Part shown: positions 27,832 through 32,576 of the stretch, in pieces | Layout: each line of letters starts with the position of its first letter | Numbering within the stretch: the stretch's first letter is position 1 | Source: a virus | Direction: 5' to 3' (one strand) | DNA: 32,576 nt | IMG/VR virus record: IMGVR_UViG_3300012920_006502 | Coordinates: 1-32,576 of that record | Made by a program: the position numbers and the translations under genes | The notes under the pieces: generated by a model | What the model saw: the letters and a program-made list of their open reading frames with translations, nothing else | Told to the model about the DNA's origin: nothing | The model's database searches: none

Positions 27832-30495
27832 ATGAGCTACGTAGATGCATTCTATGATCGTAATGAAGATATAATACGTGTTGTAGAAAGAAAAAATAAC
27901 AAAAGACATTTTACAGAATATTCCCCAAGACACGTTTTTTATTACAAAGACCCAAGAGGCAAACATCAATCTATTTACGGTGACCAGTTACAACGTGTTA
28001 CTGCAAAGAACATAAAAGAACTTCGCAAAGAACTTGCAATTCATTCCAATAAAAAATTATACGAAAGCGATATAAATCCAATTTATCGTTGTTTAGAAGA
28101 CAACTATTTAAATGTTGATGCTCCTAAACTTAATATAGCGTTTTGGGATATTGAGGTTGACTTTGATCCCGAGCGTGGCTATGCAAGTCCAGAAGATGCG
28201 TTTATGCCTATTACATCAATTGCTGTACACTTGCAGTGGATGGATGAACTAATTTGTTTAGCAATTCCGCCTAAAACATTATCAATGGCAGAAGCGAAAA
28301 AAGCAATTGATGGCATTCCAAATACTATACTTTATGACAATGAAGCGGATATGCTTGATGCCTTTTTAGATCTTATTCAAGATGCTGATGTACTAAGTGG
28401 TTGGAACAGTGAAGGTTATGATATGCCTTATACTGTAAACAGAATTACAAAAGTTTTAAGCAAAGAAGATACTAGACGTTTGTGTCTATGGGATCAATAT
28501 CCTAAGAAAAGAACATATGAAAAGTTTGGTAAAGAATCTCAAACATATGATTTAGTTGGCCGTGTGCATGTAGACAGTTTAGAACTTTATAGAAAATACA
28601 ACTATGAAGAACGTCATACATATCGACTTGATGCTATTGGTGAACTAGAAGTAGGTGAAAAGAAAACTGTTTATGAAGGCAGCCTAGATGCTCTTTACAA
28701 CAATGATTTCAGAACATTTATTGAATACAACAGGCAAGATACTGCACTACTTAATAAACTTGATAAGAAACTAAAGTTTATTGATCTTGCAAATACTATT
28801 GCACATGAAAATACTGTGCTTATACAAACAACAATGGGTGCTGTTGCTGTTACAGAACAAGGTATTATTAACGAAGCACATAGACGTGGAATGATTGTTC
28901 CGAACAGAGTGAAACGTGAGCCAGGTAGTGAGCCAGCGGCAGGTGCATATGTTGCATATCCTAAGAAAGGAATTCACGAATGGATTGGTAGTGTTGACTT
29001 GAATTCACTATATCCATCTGTTATTAGAGCATTGAACATGGGTCCAGAAACTGTAGTAGGTCAACTTAGACAGGATGGAACTAAAGCACATATTGATTCA
29101 CAAATGGCAAAAGGTAAAAGTTTTGCTAGTGCGTGGGAAGGTATGTTTGGATCAGTTGAATATAGTTCAGTTATGGAAAAAGAAATTAGTAGAGAGATTA
29201 CTGTTGACTGGGAAAATGGTGACAGTGATAAACTAAGTGCTGCACAGATATATGATCTAATCTATGAAAGCAATCAACCATGGATGCTTAGTGCTAACGG
29301 CACAATCTTTACGTATGAAAAAGAAGGTATTATTCCTGGACTACTTGCACGTTGGTATAAAGAACGTAAAGAAATGCAGGCAAAGCAGAAAGAAAGTCAA
29401 AATGCAGGAAACAAGATTGAAGAAGAATACTGGGCAAAGCGTCAGTTGGTTAAAAAGATTCTACTCAATAGTTTGTATGGTGCTATTCTTAATCCTGGTT
29501 GTAGGTTTTTCGACAACAGGATTGGTCAAAGTGTTACACTTACAGGACGTAGCATTACCAAACATATGGCTGCTAAGATCAATGAGATAGTAACAGGAGA
29601 ATATGATCATACAGGCAAAGCAATTGTATATGGTGATACAGATTCAACATACTTTAGTGCATACAGTACACTTAAAAAAGATATAGAATCTGGTAGTATT
29701 CCGTGGACAAAAGACAGTGTAGTTGAACTGTATGACACAATTGGTGAAAATGCAAACGCAACATTTGGTAAGTTTATGAGTTCAGCATTTCATTGTCCTA
29801 AGAAGCGTTCAGAGGTAATTGCTGCTGCTAGAGAAATTGTTGCAAGTAAAGGCTTGTTTATAACAAAGAAACGCTATGCAGTGCTTTATTATGATATTGA
29901 AGGTTTTAGAACAGACACAGAAGGCAAAGCAGGTAAAATTAAAGCAATGGGTCTTGATCTTAAACGTTCTGATACTCCGGTTGTAATACAAGACTTCTTA
30001 AGCAATGTATTAGAAAAGGTGCTATCTGGTAAAGAAAAAGAAGAAGTACTTGATTATATTACAGAATTTAGAACAGAGTTCAAAGCACGTCCTGGATGGG
30101 AAAAAGGCTCTCCTAAACGTGCAAACAAAATTACAGAATATGAAGCCAAAGAAAAGAAAGCAGGCAAAGCAAATATGCCTGGACACGTAAGAGCAAGTAT
30201 TAATTGGAATACACTTAAACGTATGAACGGTGACAAATATTCTGTAAACATTACAGACGGTGCAAAAGTAATTGTTTGTAAAGTAAAAGACAATCCAATG
30301 GGATATACAAGTGTAGCGTATCCGGTAGATGAACTAAGACTTCCGGATTGGTTTAAAGAGTTGCCTTTCGATGATGCTACAATGGAAAACACAGTAATCG
30401 ATGAAAAACTTAAAAACTTAATTGGCGTTTTGGAATGGGACATAAGTCAAACTAGAAATGACAATAACTTTAACAGTTTATTTGATTTTGAGTAA
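27832..30495 (+). CDS. 43: family-B DNA polymerase (gp43)
   Basis: An 887-residue replicative polymerase with 3'-5' exonuclease (T4 gp43 is 898). Exo I is FWDIEVDFD (Asp106, Glu108), Exo II GWNSEGYDMPY (about 199-209), and Exo III YNRQDTALL (about 300-308). The palm has motif A SVDLNSLYPSVIRAL (about 387-401), motif B KKILLNSLYGAILN (about 541-554), and motif C YGDTDSTYF (from Tyr600). The C-terminus ends NFNSLFDFE, like the T4 clamp-binding tail (SLDFLF-type). It appears full-length and active. GGAGAA precedes the ATG. It is followed by gp45; in T4 the order is 43-regA-62-44-45, so the replication cluster is rearranged here, with no regA-like gene between. Confidence 0.95.
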   Translation: MSYVDAFYDRNEDIIRVVERKNNKRHFTEYSPRHVFYYKDPRGKHQSIYGDQLQRVTAKNIKELRKELAIHSNKKLYESDINPIYRCLEDNYLNVDAPKLNIAFWDIEVDFDPERGYASPEDAFMPITSIAVHLQWMDELICLAIPPKTLSMAEAKKAIDGIPNTILYDNEADMLDAFLDLIQDADVLSGWNSEGYDMPYTVNRITKVLSKEDTRRLCLWDQYPKKRTYEKFGKESQTYDLVGRVHVDSLELYRKYNYEERHTYRLDAIGELEVGEKKTVYEGSLDALYNNDFRTFIEYNRQDTALLNKLDKKLKFIDLANTIAHENTVLIQTTMGAVAVTEQGIINEAHRRGMIVPNRVKREPGSEPAAGAYVAYPKKGIHEWIGSVDLNSLYPSVIRALNMGPETVVGQLRQDGTKAHIDSQMAKGKSFASAWEGMFGSVEYSSVMEKEISREITVDWENGDSDKLSAAQIYDLIYESNQPWMLSANGTIFTYEKEGIIPGLLARWYKERKEMQAKQKESQNAGNKIEEEYWAKRQLVKKILLNSLYGAILNPGCRFFDNRIGQSVTLTGRSITKHMAAKINEIVTGEYDHTGKAIVYGDTDSTYFSAYSTLKKDIESGSIPWTKDSVVELYDTIGENANATFGKFMSSAFHCPKKRSEVIAAAREIVASKGLFITKKRYAVLYYDIEGFRTDTEGKAGKIKAMGLDLKRSDTPVVIQDFLSNVLEKVLSGKEKEEVLDYITEFRTEFKARPGWEKGSPKRANKITEYEAKEKKAGKANMPGHVRASINWNTLKRMNGDKYSVNITDGAKVIVCKVKDNPMGYTSVAYPVDELRLPDWFKELPFDDATMENTVIDEKLKNLIGVLEWDISQTRNDNNFNSLFDFE

Positions 30496-30503
30496 AAAAA
30501 TGC

Positions 30504-30532
30504 TTGTGTTTTATACAAAACCTAAATATAAT
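30504..30532 (+). promoter_or_regulatory. sigma-70-like promoter for the clamp gene
   Basis: TATAAT at 30527-30532 is a perfect -10. The -35 candidate TTGTGT (30504-30509) is weak, but the spacing is exactly 17. A short leader with AGGAG precedes the ATG at 30554. It allows extra clamp synthesis independent of gene 43. Confidence 0.65.
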
Positions 30533-30553
30533 GTAAATGTATAGGAGAATTCA

Positions 30554-31291
30554 ATGAAAGACATTTTACAAGATATTGTCAGCCACACACAGAACTTAGG
30601 TTTTCTAACAACTGTAAAAGTGTCTGGCGAAGAAGAAAAGACAGGAATGTTTTCAATGGCTGATGATAGATCAGTTATTATGGAAGCAGACACGCATAAT
30701 CCTTATCCGGATATGATTGGCACATTTGGTATGCCGCAACTTAACAAGTTAAAATACTTGATTGATGGTACTGAATATCAAAAGGATGCAAAAATTAGTA
30801 TAACAAGTGCTGAAAGAAATGGTGCTACTATTCCTGTAGGTATTCATTTCGAAAACAGTGACGGTGATTTTAAAAATGATTATAGATTTATGAATCAAGA
30901 AATCATTAATGAAAAAATGAAAACTGTAAAGTTTAGAGGTGTTAACTGGGATGTAGAAGTTGTTCCAACACTTTCAGCAGTACAAAGATTCAGTTTTCAA
31001 GCAGGTGCTAATCCAGAGCATCCAACATTCTTAGCAAAGACTGAAGATGGTAATTTAAAATTTATCTTTGGTGATGCTAGTACACATGGCGGTGAGTTTA
31101 TTTTTGCTACTGATGTGACAGGTACACTTAATAAAGGTTGGACTTGGCCAGTAGCGAGCATTCTTGCTATTCTAAAAATTGCAGATGTAAACAACACTAA
31201 GATGAGTATCAGTAATGAAGGTGCTATTCAAATTACACTAGATAGTGGATTAGCAAATTACAAATATATCATTCCAGCACAGGCGGCCTAA
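30554..31291 (+). CDS. 45: sliding clamp (gp45)
   Basis: A 245-residue protein (T4 gp45 is 228) that would form a trimeric ring tethering gp43 to DNA and, in T4, also activate late transcription. PCNA-like features: GMFSMADDRSVIMEADTHN (about 31-49), then DMIGTFGMPQLNKLKYLI (about 53-70), resembling the gp45 inner-helix region, and the second half LSAVQRFSFQAG, LKFIFGDAS, and EGAIQITLDSGLANYKYIIP (about 222-241). AGGAG precedes the ATG, with its own promoter. The clamp-loader gene lies 22 kb upstream. The stop codon is part of the TAAATA box before the last gene. Confidence 0.85.
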   Translation: MKDILQDIVSHTQNLGFLTTVKVSGEEEKTGMFSMADDRSVIMEADTHNPYPDMIGTFGMPQLNKLKYLIDGTEYQKDAKISITSAERNGATIPVGIHFENSDGDFKNDYRFMNQEIINEKMKTVKFRGVNWDVEVVPTLSAVQRFSFQAGANPEHPTFLAKTEDGNLKFIFGDASTHGGEFIFATDVTGTLNKGWTWPVASILAILKIADVNNTKMSISNEGAIQITLDSGLANYKYIIPAQAA

Positions 31292-31294
31292 ATA
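31287..31294 (+). promoter_or_regulatory. possible late box CCTAAATA, no leader
   Basis: CCTAAATA keeps the TAAATA core, with TAA (31289-31291) serving as the clamp stop codon, and is followed by ATACT. It is two bases off GATAAATA. The ATG at 31300 is 6 bases after the box, and no ribosome site lies between. Confidence 0.35.
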
Positions 31295-31299
31295 ATACT

Positions 31300-32576
31300 A
31301 TGAAACAACCAGTCAACTTAACACCATTACAGAAAGACTACGCAGTGTATTTGCCTGCAATTAGTTCTTTCTTCAGCACTTATATTGCTAAACAACGTAA
31401 GGAAGAGTTCGTTCCTAAGGAACGTATTCCGCAGGGTTTTGATCGCGGCATTGAAGGTATGAACTTTTTAAATGAAGAAGAAGGATACTTTACATACAAA
31501 TATGGATTGTATTCAGCAGGACACGCACAATTGAATCTCGACAAAACAATGGAACAAGATGCAATGGTGCAAACACGTGATCGTGGCAAAACAATGATAC
31601 TTGGTGACTCAGGCGGTTATCAGGTTGGTAAAGGTGTTCTTAAGTTTGATTGGCTAAACTTTGAAGGTGCTGCTGCTAATAAAGTTAGAGATGATATTCT
31701 TAATTGGCTTGAACTAACAGCAGACTGGAGTATGCTACTTGATGTTCCGACTTGGGCATGTGATCATATTCACTCACCTAAGACTGGACTTAAGAGTTTT
31801 GAGGATTGTTTAGATAAGACAAGGTTTAATAACAAGTATTGGTTAGAACGTAGACTAGGCGCAACTAAGTTTTTAAATGTGCTACAAGGATCAGACTGGG
31901 ATACTGCTGAGAAGTGGTACGAAGGTGTTAAAGAATTCTCCGATCCTAAAGTATGGGGAGACAAAGCATGCGAAGGTTGGGCAATGGGCGGTGCTAATAT
32001 GTGCAAAATGCCTATTACATTACGTAGATTGATGACTATGAAATTTGATGGTATGCTAGAAGGCAAGGACTGGATGCACTTTTTAGGTACTGCGCAACTT
32101 GATTGGTCGTGTTATCTTACATCAATACAAAGACAGGTAAGGAAACATATTAATGAGAACTTCACAATCAGTTTCGACTGTGCAAGCCCTTTTATTGCTA
32201 CAGCACATGGGTTGGTGTATACTAACTCGCAACACACAAGTAAACGTTGGTCAGTTATTATGGATAAAGCCCCTGATAATAAGATGTTGGCCGGACGGAA
32301 CGATGTTCCTTTCCCGTTCGAAAGTGAAATTGGAAGACGTTTGTCGATCGCAGATATTTGCCACTATGCGCCGGGCATGCTAAACAAGATTGGCAAAGAA
32401 GGTAAAACTAGTTGGGATAGTTTTGGTTATGCACTTATGATGGCGCACAATGTTTATCAACATATTGTTGCTGTCCAGAGAGCAAATAATCTTACTGATA
32501 TTGAACTTGCGAAAGAACGTCCAGACTGGAGACAGTGGCGCAAAGTTAAAGATGCAGATAAAAGTGATGAATATTC
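31300..32576 (+). CDS. TGT-fold DNA transglycosylase, probable DpdA (partial, runs off the window)
   Basis: An open frame of 425 codons without a stop before the window end. The tRNA-guanine transglycosylase landmarks occur in order and near the expected spacing: ILGDSGGYQV with Asp103 (TGT DSGGFQ), SMLLDVPTWA with Asp148, FLNVLQGSDW with Gln196 (TGT VQG), GWAMGGANM with Gly230, MHFLGTAQLDW, and FTISFDCASPF with Asp293, the expected nucleophile (TGT FDCV.P). The bacterial CxCxxC zinc site after the nucleophile is not visible. In phages, DpdA proteins of this fold exchange guanine in DNA for a 7-deazaguanine, protecting against restriction. No que/fol precursor genes occur in the window. The assignment to DNA rather than tRNA modification is inference. 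Confidence 0.75.
   Translation, partial: MKQPVNLTPLQKDYAVYLPAISSFFSTYIAKQRKEEFVPKERIPQGFDRGIEGMNFLNEEEGYFTYKYGLYSAGHAQLNLDKTMEQDAMVQTRDRGKTMILGDSGGYQVGKGVLKFDWLNFEGAAANKVRDDILNWLELTADWSMLLDVPTWACDHIHSPKTGLKSFEDCLDKTRFNNKYWLERRLGATKFLNVLQGSDWDTAEKWYEGVKEFSDPKVWGDKACEGWAMGGANMCKMPITLRRLMTMKFDGMLEGKDWMHFLGTAQLDWSCYLTSIQRQVRKHINENFTISFDCASPFIATAHGLVYTNSQHTSKRWSVIMDKAPDNKMLAGRNDVPFPFESEIGRRLSIADICHYAPGMLNKIGKEGKTSWDSFGYALMMAHNVYQHIVAVQRANNLTDIELAKERPDWRQWRKVKDADKSDEY

Noticed and set aside
1-32576. tRNA genes, CRISPR arrays, insertion sequences, attachment sites
   Set aside because: I looked for T-loop-like GTTCGANTC patterns, regularly spaced repeats, transposase motifs and terminal repeats and saw none that could be supported by eye.

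Overview
The window is a densely packed, AT-rich (about one third GC by eye) stretch of a T4-like myovirus genome, almost certainly marine. The phage assignment rests on several T4-type genes: family-B DNA polymerase (gene 43), sliding clamp (gene 45), clamp-loader large subunit (gene 44), a gp31/GroES-like co-chaperonin, a DsbA-like protein, and many T4-style late promoter boxes (core TAAATA, commonly GATAAATA). PhoH, MazG-like, peptide deformylase and the family of small Lys/Cys-rich internal proteins are typical of marine T4-like phages of cyanobacteria and SAR11. The host cannot be read from this window. There are no photosynthesis genes, so a heterotroph such as a SAR11-type alphaproteobacterium is plausible but unproven.

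Layout. (1) 1-4746: late structural genes (two fibre-like proteins and a large Ig-repeat tail protein) followed by small conserved genes, one carrying only a piece of a bacterial DNA polymerase III alpha subunit. (2) 4761-5338: gp31-like co-chaperonin and a small convergent minus-strand gene. (3) 5389-9834: a metabolic operon behind a near-perfect sigma-70 promoter, holding a membrane peptide, MazG-like pyrophosphohydrolase, cupin, a C-terminally short HemC, a TagD-like cytidylyltransferase, gp44, two 3-TM proteins, a seven-iron ferredoxin and SufE. (4) 9881-10600: phoH on the minus strand. (5) 10738-14282: two unknown late genes, then a lysis region (GH108 endolysin, small Zn-ribbon-like protein, acyl-carrier-like protein without its carrier serine, overlapping Rz/Rz1-type spanins, probable holin). 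(6) 14309-18702: a proteostasis block of J-protein, peptide deformylase and ClpA-type unfoldase. (7) 18698-25736: late genes, most with an N-terminus like the T4 capsid-targeting sequence, including a nucleotidyltransferase and a HAD nucleotidase, ending with a Cys-rich metallothionein-like tail and a strong terminator. (8) 25793-31291: GT29-like sialyltransferase fold protein, DsbA-like protein, small membrane proteins, gp43 and gp45. (9) 31300 to the end: the first 425 residues of a tRNA-guanine-transglycosylase-like protein, probably a DpdA-type DNA-modifying enzyme, cut by the window edge.

Together the genes suggest a phage that supplies its own replisome, redirects host protein folding and turnover (GroES, DnaJ, PDF, ClpA), supports heme and Fe-S chemistry (HemC, ferredoxin, SufE), may package enzymes in the head for delivery with its DNA, and may hypermodify its DNA. 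Several genes start 4-7 bases after a promoter -10 box, which predicts leaderless mRNAs. Identifications come from motif reading only; no database search was run.
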